A DNA stretch of 60,052 nucleotides, taken from assembly GCA_001916065.1 (NCBI GenBank), contig MNRS01000015.1, positions 1 to 60,052 of the forward strand, in the 5' to 3' direction. Positions 1 through 8,227 of this stretch are shown here, in pieces; within the stretch, counting starts at the first letter, position 1; each line of letters opens with the position of its first letter. Both the position numbers and the translations under genes were made by a program. Source of the DNA: Clostridium sp. 28_17. Its GTDB lineage: Bacteria > Bacillota > Clostridia > TANB77 > CAG-508. The notes beneath the pieces are model-generated. The model saw only the letters and a list, made by a program, of their open reading frames with translations. It made no database searches and was not told the DNA's origin.

Positions 1-56
1 GTGTAAGTGCAGCAATGCATTAAGCTGACCAATACTAATAAATCGAGGGCTTAACC
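1..56 (+). rRNA. 23S rRNA, 3' end only
   Basis: The first bases match the universal 3' tail of bacterial 23S rRNA: GCAGCAATGC, then AAGCTGACCAATACTAAT, then TCGAGGGCTTAACC. Only this tail lies in the window; the body of the gene is upstream. The end is set at the usual ACC terminus. It is followed by an AT-rich 216-base spacer, in which I see nothing else, and then by 5S rRNA, the normal order of an rRNA operon. Confidence 0.93.
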
Positions 57-272
57 ACAAAACGTTAAGTAAGAAAAAGTAATCGGAACGAATAAATCCT
101 GAAACTAATTCATCTATGTATTTTTGAGTGTGCTTTAATATCAATATTTAAGATGCTCAAAACAATTAAATATGAATAAAACCAAAAAAATTGGAAAAAA
201 TATAAAAAAGTACTTGCAAAAAAGAATTATATATAGTATAATTCAAAAGTACAAAAAATAAGTTATCATTTT

Positions 273-388
273 TCTGGTAATGATGACACTTAGGGTAATA
301 CCTGTTCCCATTCCGAACACAGAAGTCAAGCCTAAATGTGCCGAAAATACTTGCGGGTTACCCTGCTGAAGATAGGTTGTTGCCAGAT
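273..388 (+). rRNA. rrf: 5S rRNA
   Basis: About 116 bases with the conserved 5S core CCCATTCCGAACACAGAAG and complementary ends (TCTGGTAA at the start, TTGCCAGA at the end) that form helix I. It lies in the same orientation as the 23S tail and just ahead of a tRNA gene, as in many Firmicute rRNA operons. The exact ends are uncertain by a few bases. Confidence 0.95.
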
Positions 389-399
389 TTTATATATAT

Positions 400-709
400 T
401 CCTCTTTAGCTCAGTTGGTAGAGCGCTCGGCTGTCGAGCAAGTCGCAAGACTAAAAAGTTAGCAGCTCTATAAGGAAACTTATAGATGAAAAGGTGGCTA
501 AGTCGGTGAAACTCTTAACAGGTAATGCTGAAGACAATACCGAGCAAGGCGAAAGCTATGTGTAGAGACTTTACACCACCTACCTAAATCGTAAGACAAG
601 GTAAAGAGAAAGTCCAGACTACAAATTATATTTTGAATATAATGCTAATGAAAATTAGTGTGGTGCAGTAACCGATAGGTCGTTGGTTCGAGTCCAACAA
701 GAGGAGCCA
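400..709 (+). tRNA. tRNA-Asn(GUU), split by an intron in the anticodon
   Basis: The acceptor strands TCCTCTT (400-406) and AAGAGGA pair perfectly and CCA is encoded (707-709). The D arm, T arm (GGTTCGAGTCC) and anticodon stem are all recognisable. The 5' exon is 400-434 and the 3' exon 669-709, giving a 76-nt tRNA. Joining the exons produces the loop CTGTTAA, so the anticodon is GUU (Asn). The interruption lies between anticodon positions 35 and 36, so the tRNA cannot work until the intron is removed. Pair 27-43 is a C/U mismatch. The gene is probably co-transcribed with the rRNA operon. Confidence 0.93.
435..668 (+). ncRNA. Group I self-splicing intron inside tRNA-Asn
   Basis: 234 nt with no reading frame. 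P1 forms between the exon end GGCTGT and the guide GCAGCT (462-467), with the diagnostic U-G pair at the 5' splice site (434/462). P10 forms between 3' exon TAAC (669-672) and GTTA (458-461). Other helices: hairpin AGTC-GCAA-GACT (441-452); P2 CTATAAG-GAAA-CTTATAG (468-485); P3 GGTGG/CCACC (493-497/576-580); P7 GACT/AGTC (567-570/611-614), next to the S-like AAAGTCC; P8 TACCT/AGGTA (581-585/599-603); P9 hairpins 625-643 and 645-658. The last base is the expected G (668). The small size and tRNA location recall the IC3-like bacterial tRNA introns, but subgroup is an inference. Confidence 0.92.
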
Positions 710-717
710 ATAAATAA

Positions 718-753
718 AAAGCCTTGTAAATGTTACTTTACAAAGCTTTTTTG
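718..753 (+). terminator. Terminator of the rRNA-tRNA operon
   Basis: Inverted arms AGCCTTGTAAA and TTTACAAAGCT with a six-base loop, followed by TTTTTT. It begins just after the CCA end of tRNA-Asn. Confidence 0.85.
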
Positions 754-914
754 CTATTCATAAAAAATCAATGAATACTCGCATTATACAAAAACTAAAG
801 ATAAAAGTCAATATCAAAATAGAAACCAAAAATAAAAAAATCAAAATTTTAACAATGTTCGCTATTAAAATGTAATAATTTATTATATAATTATAACATC
901 AAGGATGTGAAAAT

Positions 915-1307
915 ATGATAAAAATATGTGAAATATGCGAAAATAAATTTGAAACAAAAAGTGTTACAAGAATTTATTGTTATGACTGTAGTGGTGAATC
1001 AACAAGGCTAGATAATGAGACAAGAAAGCACCAAAAAACTATATTAAGAAATAATATGAAAAAGCAAGCAGTAAAATTATTAGGAGGAAAATGCTGCATA
1101 TGTGGATACGATAAATGTATAGATGCATTAGAATTTCACCACAAAGATCCAAGTATCAAAGAATTTAAGCTAGGTTCAGGAAATACTATGTCATGGAAAG
1201 AATATAAATCAGAAGCATTAAAATGTATGCTAGTATGTTCAAATTGCCATAAAGAAATACATTATAAATTAGGATATATATATAATAGAGAGGAAAAATA
1301 TGTATAA
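915..1307 (+). CDS. HNH-endonuclease-like zinc protein
   Basis: 130 residues. The N-terminus holds a CEIC...CYDC zinc knuckle (about residues 5-25). The C-terminal half has the HNH-type pattern: CCICG (about 60-64), LEFHH (about 73-77) and CSNCHKEIH (about 109-117), so a beta-beta-alpha-Me nuclease fold with structural Cys pairs is likely. Known proteins of this type are small stand-alone DNA endonucleases found in phages and mobile DNA; the substrate here is unknown. AAGGATG lies 8 bases before the ATG. The last eight bases overlap the next gene, which suggests translational coupling. Confidence 0.7.
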   Translation: MIKICEICENKFETKSVTRIYCYDCSGESTRLDNETRKHQKTILRNNMKKQAVKLLGGKCCICGYDKCIDALEFHHKDPSIKEFKLGSGNTMSWKEYKSEALKCMLVCSNCHKEIHYKLGYIYNREEKYV

Positions 1308-2085
1308 TATTTACGAAGAATTAAATAAAATAACTGAATACATAGAAGAACATATATTAGATAAAATAACAATTACAGAACTAGCACATCTAGTAGGTCT
1401 AAATGGAAACACATTAAAAAGTATATTTAGTTGTCTAACAGGAATAACAATAAATGAATATATAAGATTACGTAGATTAAGTCTTTCTGTTACAGATATA
1501 TTAAATGGAGAAACTATAACAAATGTCTCATATAAATATCTATATAACTCGCCATCAAGTTATAATAGAGCATTTAAAAAATTTGAAGGAATCACACCAA
1601 AAGACATAAAAAAATCTAAAAATAAACTAAAACTATTTAATAAAATTACATTTAAAGAAAACATAAAAAATTATAATATACATTATCAAATATACAAAAA
1701 TAGAGAATTTAAGTTATATTATATTTCAAAAAAAGTCAACTATAACAATAGAATCAAAGAAATACCAGAATTTTGGAAAGAAGTAAAACAAAAATATCCG
1801 GAGTTTATCAAAAATAAAAGATATGGATTTTTAGAAAAATATAATAACGAAACATACTATTATTGTTTACTAGAAAATAAATTTGATAATTCTAATATTA
1901 AAAATATAAAAAAATGCAATTATTTTGCTATTAAAACAACAAGTTTTGAATCAAAAGACATAATAGAAAACATAAATAAAGGAATAAAAGAATATATAAA
2001 ATCATTAAATTATCAATTATTAAAATTACCAATTATAGAAGAATATTATAAAGATTTTGTAGAAATATTAATACCAATTACTTGA
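1300..2085 (+). CDS. AraC-family regulator with probable GyrI-like sensor domain
   Basis: 261 residues. The first 105 or so carry the two helix-turn-helix motifs of AraC/XylS regulators (ITELAHLVGLNGNTLKSIF and a second unit ending in FKKFEGITPKDIKK). The C-terminal part, about 120-261, has the size and pattern of a GyrI/effector-binding (SOUL-like) domain, as in Rob-type multidrug regulators; that assignment is weaker. The start is supported by GAGAGGAAAA just upstream. It lies ahead of an ABC exporter on the same strand, so it may control that gene, but a terminator separates them. Confidence 0.75.
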   Translation: MYNIYEELNKITEYIEEHILDKITITELAHLVGLNGNTLKSIFSCLTGITINEYIRLRRLSLSVTDILNGETITNVSYKYLYNSPSSYNRAFKKFEGITPKDIKKSKNKLKLFNKITFKENIKNYNIHYQIYKNREFKLYYISKKVNYNNRIKEIPEFWKEVKQKYPEFIKNKRYGFLEKYNNETYYYCLLENKFDNSNIKNIKKCNYFAIKTTSFESKDIIENINKGIKEYIKSLNYQLLKLPIIEEYYKDFVEILIPIT

Positions 2086-2117
2086 TATTTTTAGATACTA
2101 AAATATCAAGTTTTTTT
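2080..2117 (+). terminator. Intrinsic terminator after the AraC-family gene
   Basis: Perfect 12-base arms ACTTGATATTTT and AAAATATCAAGT, then a run of T. The left arm includes the stop codon of the upstream gene. Confidence 0.85.
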
Positions 2118-2182
2118 ATGCTTTTTTTGAGATAATTTGTTAAAGAAATCTAATAAAATAAAAAGGAGAGAAACAAGTTATT

Positions 2183-3862
2183 ATGAACAAAAGCAAAAAT
2201 ATTATTAAAGATTATTATAATTTAATAGAAAGTGATAAAAATAAGCTAATACCATATTATTTTATTTATTTTCTTAATATCATTATAGAATTAATCATAC
2301 CAATATATATTGCAAAAATAACAGAATCATTAACAAATTCATTGATTATAGTGGCACTTGCTAGTATTATAAATTATTCTATTTTAAAAATATTGAACAA
2401 CTTGTTGGGATATGCTGACAAATATATATACCAAAGATTTTTTAGAGATAATTATATAACAATCTATAAAAAAATTGTAAAAAAGATATATAATTTTGAT
2501 GAAGAGCATAAAAAGAAAATATCAACAGGCAAAATTATAAATAGTTTGACAAGCGATATTGTAAATATTGGAGAAATGGCAGATAATTTTTTAAAAGCAA
2601 CACTAAATATTTTAAAAAGTATAGTAGTAATAATTTATTTTTTTAGAATTAATATATTTTTAGCATTAATTATAATTGGAGTAGATGTAATTTATATTAT
2701 AAGAAGTAATTGTTTAAATAACAAAAGTGTTAAATATTTAAAAGAACAAAAGAAAGAAAACGACCAATTAATAGGATTAATAAATCAAACATTACTAGGA
2801 CTAAAAGATATTCAAACCTTAAATATTACAAATACAATGGATGATAAATACAATTACATATATAAAGATTGGAAAAAAGCATATGATAATAGAAAAAAAT
2901 ACGATAGATATAGACAAAATATTTTGAAATGCTTTTTAATAATAATTAAATCAATAGTTTATTTTACATGTGTATATTTAATGATAAATAATAAAATTAC
3001 TATAGGTATAATGTTAATAATAATTTCATATTTTGACTCTTTATTTTCAGCAAGTGAAAATATTATGGATGCAAGCCAATCAATAAAAGACCAAAATATA
3101 TCAGTAAATAGAATAAAAGAAATATTAGAGTACAATACTATAAAAGAAAAAAATTTAAAAGAAATAAAAAATATAAAAGGAATTATTGAATTTAAAAATA
3201 TAGATTTTTCATATAGTAATGAAAAATTATTACAAAATTTAAATTTTGTTATTAGACCAAATAGAATAACAGCAATAACCGGAACAAATGGAACTGGAAA
3301 AACAACAATTGTAGATTTAATATTAAGATTACATTCACCAACAAAAGGAGAAATTTTGCTTGATAATATTGATGTCAAAGAAATTGACAAAAATTCATAC
3401 TTAAAAGAAATATCAGTATTAAATCAAGAATCATATTTATTTAATTTAAGCATAAGAGAAAACTTTAATTTAGTAGAAAAAGATATAAAAAAGCAAGAAG
3501 AAATGTGTAAATTAACAGGAATAGATAAATTTATAAAAACATTACCAAAAGGATATGATACAATTATAGATGAAAATTCTCATAATATATCTGGTGGTCA
3601 AAAAAGACTACTTTCCTTAACAAGAACATTACTTAAGGAGGCTAAAATATTAATATTTGATGAAGCTACATCTTCTTTAGACACAGATAAGATTCAAAAT
3701 GTTATAAATGTTTTGAATGAACTAAAGAAAAATCATACAGTTATTGTAATAACTCATAAAGAAGAAATAGAGAATATAGCAGATGAGGTAATTACAATAA
3801 ATGATGGAAAAGTTAAAATAAAAACACCTCGGGTATCCGATATAACAGTAAAAAATTATTGA
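2183..3862 (+). CDS. ABC transporter, fused membrane and ATPase domains
   Basis: 559 residues. Residues about 15-310 form a type I exporter membrane domain with several hydrophobic segments. The ATPase domain follows from about 330: Walker A GTNGTGKTT (about 367), signature ISGGQ (about 468) and Walker B ILIFDEAT (about 488), then the H-loop in VIVITHK. Half-transporters of this design work as homodimers exporting peptides, lipids or drugs; the substrate cannot be read from the sequence. AAGGAGAG precedes the ATG by 13 bases. The neighbouring AraC/GyrI-like regulator fits a drug-responsive role, but that is inference. Confidence 0.85.
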   Translation: MNKSKNIIKDYYNLIESDKNKLIPYYFIYFLNIIIELIIPIYIAKITESLTNSLIIVALASIINYSILKILNNLLGYADKYIYQRFFRDNYITIYKKIVKKIYNFDEEHKKKISTGKIINSLTSDIVNIGEMADNFLKATLNILKSIVVIIYFFRINIFLALIIIGVDVIYIIRSNCLNNKSVKYLKEQKKENDQLIGLINQTLLGLKDIQTLNITNTMDDKYNYIYKDWKKAYDNRKKYDRYRQNILKCFLIIIKSIVYFTCVYLMINNKITIGIMLIIISYFDSLFSASENIMDASQSIKDQNISVNRIKEILEYNTIKEKNLKEIKNIKGIIEFKNIDFSYSNEKLLQNLNFVIRPNRITAITGTNGTGKTTIVDLILRLHSPTKGEILLDNIDVKEIDKNSYLKEISVLNQESYLFNLSIRENFNLVEKDIKKQEEMCKLTGIDKFIKTLPKGYDTIIDENSHNISGGQKRLLSLTRTLLKEAKILIFDEATSSLDTDKIQNVINVLNELKKNHTVIVITHKEEIENIADEVITINDGKVKIKTPRVSDITVKNY

Positions 3863-3919
3863 TAAATTAATATAATTATGATATTATTTTTAAAAATTAA
3901 TATGAAAGTGAGAAAATGT

Positions 3920-4477
3920 ATGACAGAAAAAGAAAAAAGAGATAAACAAGAATTATATAATGCAAATTATGATAATGAAATAATTGAAGAAATGAAGAAA
4001 GCAAAGGATTTATGTTATGAATATAATAATATAAAACCATCAGAAAGAGAACTACGAGAAAAAATGATAAAGAAAATATTTAAAAAAACAGGAAAGAACA
4101 TTTTAGTAGAATCTAATTTCAACTGTGATTATGGATATAATATTGAAGTAGGAGAAAACTTCTATATGAACCATAATTGTGTCATATTAGATGGAGCAAA
4201 AGTAGAATTTGGAGATAATGTATTTGTTGCGCCAAACTGCGGATTTTATACAGCAGGTCATCCAATAGATATAGAATTAAGAAATAAAGGTTTAGAATAT
4301 GCAAAACCAATAAAAGTAGGAAATAATGTATGGATAGGTGGGAATGTAGTGGTTCTTCCAGGGGTAACAATAGGAGACAATGTAACAATAGGTGCAGGTA
4401 GTGTTGTAAATAAAGATATTGAATCAAACAGTATTGCGGTTGGTAATCCATGTAAGGTTATAAAAAAGATAAATTAA
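3920..4477 (+). CDS. Maltose/galactoside O-acetyltransferase family enzyme
   Basis: About 185 residues from the chosen start. The N-terminus MTEKEKRDKQELYNANYD is typical of Maa/LacA enzymes. The rest is a left-handed beta-helix with hexapeptide repeats (VEVGENFYMN-like turns, VWIGGNVVVLPGVTIGD, VTIGAGSVVNKDI). The catalytic His is in FYTAGHPID. The family transfers acetyl from acetyl-CoA to sugar hydroxyls and works as a trimer in the cytosol. An in-frame ATG exists 14 codons earlier (3878) but lacks a ribosome site and lengthens the protein beyond the family norm. Confidence 0.9.
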   Translation: MTEKEKRDKQELYNANYDNEIIEEMKKAKDLCYEYNNIKPSERELREKMIKKIFKKTGKNILVESNFNCDYGYNIEVGENFYMNHNCVILDGAKVEFGDNVFVAPNCGFYTAGHPIDIELRNKGLEYAKPIKVGNNVWIGGNVVVLPGVTIGDNVTIGAGSVVNKDIESNSIAVGNPCKVIKKIN

Positions 4478-4525
4478 CTCTGCAAAATAATTTGGTATGA
4501 TAAATATAGAAAAGGAGAAATATAA

Positions 4526-5872
4526 ATGAGCGATATTATAAAAATTACTAAACCAATAATTATAAAATATGAAGAAAGAGAAACAAAACTTTCAAAAGAT
4601 ATAAAAGAAAAGATAGAAATATTTTGGAAAAAAGCAGTAGAAGAAAATCCTAATTTATATAATGGACCAGATTATACTATAGAGAAAATTGAAGAAAACG
4701 AAAATGAAATAAAAATGATAGCAACCAAAACCAATTATGCACATTACTTGTATGACGAAAGAGTTGGAATTAAGGATAAAGAATACAAATGTAATGTACC
4801 ATGGGGAGGAATAATTCTAGAAACTAAAGACAATTATTTAGTATTAGGAGAAATGGATGAAAAAACATCAGTTCCACATTGTCTACAAATCCCAGGTGGA
4901 GGAATAGACAAAAAAGATATTTGCAATGGAATAATTAATGTAAGTCAAACTATAAAAAGAGAATTAGAAGAGGAAATAAACTTAAACTTAGACGATATCA
5001 ATTATGAAATAAAATATATAGAAATTCCTGATGAAAAAAGACATGCATATGGATTTATAGCTATAGGTAAGTTAGAAATGACTAAAGAAGAATTACAGAA
5101 ACATTTTGAAGAATATAAAAAATTCCTAATTCAAAATAATTTAGAAGTTGAATTTAATAAATTAATATTTTTACATAAAAGTAATGCAATGGAGGAATTT
5201 AAAACGCTAAAAAATCCTAAAAGACCATATTTTAGTAATTTAATTAATGAAATAGTTAGAGGGGATGAAAAAATGATTAAAAATATTGTATTTGATTTAG
5301 GAAATGTACTGATGGAATTTAATCCACTAGAATATTTAGAAAAATTTAAATTTGACGAAAAAATAAAAAAATCATTATACAAAATTATATTCAAAAGTAA
5401 TGATTGGATAGAATATGATAGAGGAATATATAGACACAACACAGATTTAATAAAAAAACTTGTAAAAGAAAATCCTGATTTAGAGAATGAAATAAAATTA
5501 GTATTACAAAAAGACTGGGTGAAAATGCATACAATAAAGAGTGATACAGTAGAATTCTTAAAAGAATTAAAAAAACAAGGATTCAAAATATATATTTTAT
5601 CTAATCTTTCAGAAGATACATATAAATTTGTATCACAATTTAATTTTTTTAATTTTGTAGATGGAGGAATATATTCATATGAATTGCACATCTGCAAGCC
5701 TGACAAAGAAATCTATAAAAAGCTATTAGAAAAATATAATTTAGAAGCAAAGGAAACAATATTTATAGATGATATTTTTGATAATATTAAAAGTGCAAAT
5801 GAACTTGGTATAAATGCAATTCAATTTACAACATTAGATGAGGTAAGACAAAAAGTAAATTTATTAATTTAA
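4526..5872 (+). CDS. Nudix hydrolase-HAD phosphatase fusion protein
   Basis: 448 residues with two parts. Residues 1-245 carry a Nudix fold: GGGIDKKD (about 124-131), a short insertion, then RELEEEI, the catalytic box. Residues 250-448 are a complete HAD-IA phosphatase: FDLGNV (motif I, Asp nucleophile), ILSNLS (motif II), KPDKEIY (motif III Lys) and FIDDIFDNI (motif IV). AGAGGGG lies 8 bases before an in-frame ATG at 5273, exactly where the HAD domain begins, so a separate HAD chain may also be made. The HAD half resembles the stand-alone protein at 33516. Substrates are unknown; nucleotide or sugar-phosphate housecleaning is the family expectation. Confidence 0.85.
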   Translation: MSDIIKITKPIIIKYEERETKLSKDIKEKIEIFWKKAVEENPNLYNGPDYTIEKIEENENEIKMIATKTNYAHYLYDERVGIKDKEYKCNVPWGGIILETKDNYLVLGEMDEKTSVPHCLQIPGGGIDKKDICNGIINVSQTIKRELEEEINLNLDDINYEIKYIEIPDEKRHAYGFIAIGKLEMTKEELQKHFEEYKKFLIQNNLEVEFNKLIFLHKSNAMEEFKTLKNPKRPYFSNLINEIVRGDEKMIKNIVFDLGNVLMEFNPLEYLEKFKFDEKIKKSLYKIIFKSNDWIEYDRGIYRHNTDLIKKLVKENPDLENEIKLVLQKDWVKMHTIKSDTVEFLKELKKQGFKIYILSNLSEDTYKFVSQFNFFNFVDGGIYSYELHICKPDKEIYKKLLEKYNLEAKETIFIDDIFDNIKSANELGINAIQFTTLDEVRQKVNLLI

Positions 5873-5900
5873 ATTTTTATTAAAATGATAAGGTGATAAA

Positions 5901-6428
5901 ATGGATAAAAAAATAAAAATAAGAAAAGTAGAAGAAAATGATGCCAAAAAATGGTACAAGTTTGTAAACAAAGTATGGAGAGATGCATACAAAAATATTT
6001 TTCCAGAAGAGGTATTTTTAGAAAAAGAAAAGAATACAGAAGAAAAAGAAAAACATTTTAATGAAAACATATATAACAGCAATGATAAAATTGCGCTTGT
6101 AGCAGAAAACGAAGATAGAATTATTGGAATAATGTTTGGAGTTATTAAATCTAACTATGAATATTTTAATTCAGAGTATGCCGATTTAGTTGGATTATAT
6201 ATTGATCCTAATTTTCAGAGAAAAGGAATAGGTAGTACTTTTAAGAAAATGTTTGAAAAGTGGGCAAAGAAAAATGGAGCAAAAAAATATGTTATTGGAG
6301 TTTTAAAAGACAATAAAAAGGCAAGGAATATATATGAATTATGGGGTGGCAAATTATCAACTTATGAACAGAAAATTTGCAAATTAGGAAAAGAATATAA
6401 GGAAGTATTTTATACTTTTGATTTATAA
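5901..6428 (+). CDS. GNAT-family N-acetyltransferase
   Basis: 175 residues with the GNAT fold. The acetyl-CoA loop is visible as VGLYIDPNFQRKGIGSTFKKMFEKWA (Q/RxxGxG/A type, about residues 96-120), followed by NKKARNIYELWGGK. The family transfers acetyl to amines; the acceptor is not identifiable. It follows the Nudix-HAD gene by 28 bases in the same direction and has a weak AAGGTGAT ribosome site, so it is probably in the same transcript. Confidence 0.88.
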   Translation: MDKKIKIRKVEENDAKKWYKFVNKVWRDAYKNIFPEEVFLEKEKNTEEKEKHFNENIYNSNDKIALVAENEDRIIGIMFGVIKSNYEYFNSEYADLVGLYIDPNFQRKGIGSTFKKMFEKWAKKNGAKKYVIGVLKDNKKARNIYELWGGKLSTYEQKICKLGKEYKEVFYTFDL

Positions 6429-6482
6429 TTAATATTAGAATAATGCAACAATAATGTTAGTAATAAAGAAGAGAGGGCATAT

Positions 6483-7397
6483 ATGAAAAAAGAAGAAATC
6501 AAAATAACATCAGAAGTTGACGAACTAGAAATAGACTGTCTACTAATACAACCAGAAGGTGAAATAAAAGGAGTAGTGCAACTTGCACACGGAATGAACG
6601 AACACAAAGAAAGATATATAGACTTTATGAAATATCTAGCAGAAAACGGATATGCAAGTTTTATAAATGACCATAGAGGACATGGAAAAAGTCTAAAGAA
6701 TGAAGAAGATATAGGATACTTTTACGAAAATGAAGCAGAAGCTGTCATCGAAGATTTATACCAAATAACAAGATACCTAAAAGAAAAATTCAACGGTAAA
6801 AAAATCATACTATTTGGACACAGCATGGGTTCAATGATAGTAAGAAAATACATTGCAAAATATGATAACAAAATAGATGGACTAATAGTATGTGGCTCAC
6901 CAAGCAAAAATGTAAATGCTAAATTAGGACTAGCAATAGTAAAGACAATGGAGTTATTTAAAGGTGAAAAATATCGTAGTAAATTTGTGAAAAATTTAAT
7001 GTTCAATGGATATGACAAAGATGATAAATTAAAAAACAGTTGGATTTGCAATAATCGAGAAATTGTAGAAAAATATAATGCAAATGAACTATGTCAATAT
7101 GATTACACATTAAATGGATTTGAAAATATAATTAGATTAATGATAGATATTTATAATCCTAAAATATATAGAAAAAATAATTTGAAATTACCAATATATT
7201 TTATAGCAGGAAGCGATGACCCAGTAATATCATCAATAAAGGCATGGTATAAGGCACAAAAATTTTTGAGAAATTTAGGCTATACAAATATAAGCAGTGA
7301 TTTGTATGAAAATATGAGTCATGAAATTTTAAATGAGATAGAAAATAAAAAAGTGTATGAGGATATATTAAATTGGATTATTGAGGTAACAAAGTAA
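6483..7397 (+). CDS. Alpha/beta hydrolase, monoacylglycerol-lipase-like
   Basis: 304 residues. The nucleophile elbow GHSMGS (about 115-120) holds the Ser. The oxyanion region is QLAHGMNEHKERY and the fold strand NDHRGHGKS follows. The acid is in GSDDPV (about 257) and the His in ENMSHEIL (about 284). This set is typical of the MGL/lysophospholipase group (Hydrolase_4), which cleaves lipid esters. No signal peptide, so cytosolic. It ends 30 bases before the TetR regulator and lies near oleate hydratase, so a fatty-acid theme is possible for the cluster. Confidence 0.87.
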   Translation: MKKEEIKITSEVDELEIDCLLIQPEGEIKGVVQLAHGMNEHKERYIDFMKYLAENGYASFINDHRGHGKSLKNEEDIGYFYENEAEAVIEDLYQITRYLKEKFNGKKIILFGHSMGSMIVRKYIAKYDNKIDGLIVCGSPSKNVNAKLGLAIVKTMELFKGEKYRSKFVKNLMFNGYDKDDKLKNSWICNNREIVEKYNANELCQYDYTLNGFENIIRLMIDIYNPKIYRKNNLKLPIYFIAGSDDPVISSIKAWYKAQKFLRNLGYTNISSDLYENMSHEILNEIENKKVYEDILNWIIEVTK

Positions 7398-7427
7398 AAG
7401 AACATCCAAAAGAGAAAAGGAGAAAAT

Positions 7428-7976
7428 ATGTCAGAACTAACAAAAAAAGCACTAGCAGTATCTTTAAAAAAATTACTTTCAAAAAAAGAACTATCAAAAA
7501 TAACAATATCAAATATAACAGACGAATGTGGAGTAAACAGACAAACATTTTATTACCATTTTAAAGACATATATGATTTATTAGAATGGATATATAAAAA
7601 TGAAGTTATAGACGAAATTGATAATAAAGATGAAGAATGGCAACAACGTTTTTTATATATTTTTAAATATGTATTAAAAAATAAAGAATTTGTAAAAAAT
7701 ACATATAACTCAATAAGTAGGGAGTATTTATTAAGATTTATTTATATGCAGACAAATAAATTATTAATTGACTTTATTGACAAAGAGTCAGAAGGAATGA
7801 ATATAAAAGTAGAAGATAAAAAATTTATGGCTGATTTTTATAAATATGGTTTTGTTGGAATTTTGCAAAAATGGATAGAAGATGGTATGAAAGAGGAACC
7901 AGAGGGTATAATAAGAAAGTTAAACAGTATTATTGAAGGTGATTTCAAAAAAGCATTAGAAAAAATGCAAAATTAA
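7428..7976 (+). CDS. TetR-family regulator (DhaS/TetR_C-type)
   Basis: 182 residues. The N-terminal helix-turn-helix is clear: KITISNITDECGVNRQTFYYHF (about 24-45), followed by the family-typical KDIYDLLEWIY. The C-terminal effector domain resembles the group containing DhaS-like regulators rather than classical TetR. An AAAGGAG ribosome site precedes the ATG. It sits directly upstream of oleate hydratase, whose promoter region holds several AAAATAC/GTATTTT-type palindromes, so it is the likely repressor of that gene and perhaps of itself. Confidence 0.87.
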   Translation: MSELTKKALAVSLKKLLSKKELSKITISNITDECGVNRQTFYYHFKDIYDLLEWIYKNEVIDEIDNKDEEWQQRFLYIFKYVLKNKEFVKNTYNSISREYLLRFIYMQTNKLLIDFIDKESEGMNIKVEDKKFMADFYKYGFVGILQKWIEDGMKEEPEGIIRKLNSIIEGDFKKALEKMQN

Positions 7977-8085
7977 AAATAATACAATATATGGTAAAGT
8001 TACAGTATAAAATATAATAAAGTTAAGAAATAATTGATAAAAAATCTATACAAAATTATAAATTTGTCCAAAAATTATACATATT

Positions 8086-8186
8086 AAAATACTTGTATAT
8101 TGAAAATTTTAAAAAATTGTTTTTATAATACTTCAATAACAAAGGAAAAACAAAGTTAAAAAAATAATTGTAAAATACAGTATTTT
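8086..8186 (+). promoter_or_regulatory. Oleate hydratase promoter with candidate TetR operators
   Basis: A promoter TTGAAA (8100-8105) and TATAAT (8124-8129) with 18-base spacing. An imperfect palindrome AAAATACTTGTATATT (8086-8101) abuts the -35 box, and a perfect one, AAAATACAGTATTTT (8172-8186), lies in the leader. The shared half-site AAAATAC suggests one DNA-binding protein, most simply the TetR-type regulator just upstream; this assignment is inferred. Confidence 0.5.
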
Positions 8187-8227
8187 AATCAAATTTTGTG
8201 CCTTATAAGAAAGGAATGGTAGTAAAT

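Noticed and set aside
3878..3919. Earlier start for the O-acetyltransferase
   Set aside because: No ribosome site, and the extra residues are not part of the family N-terminus.
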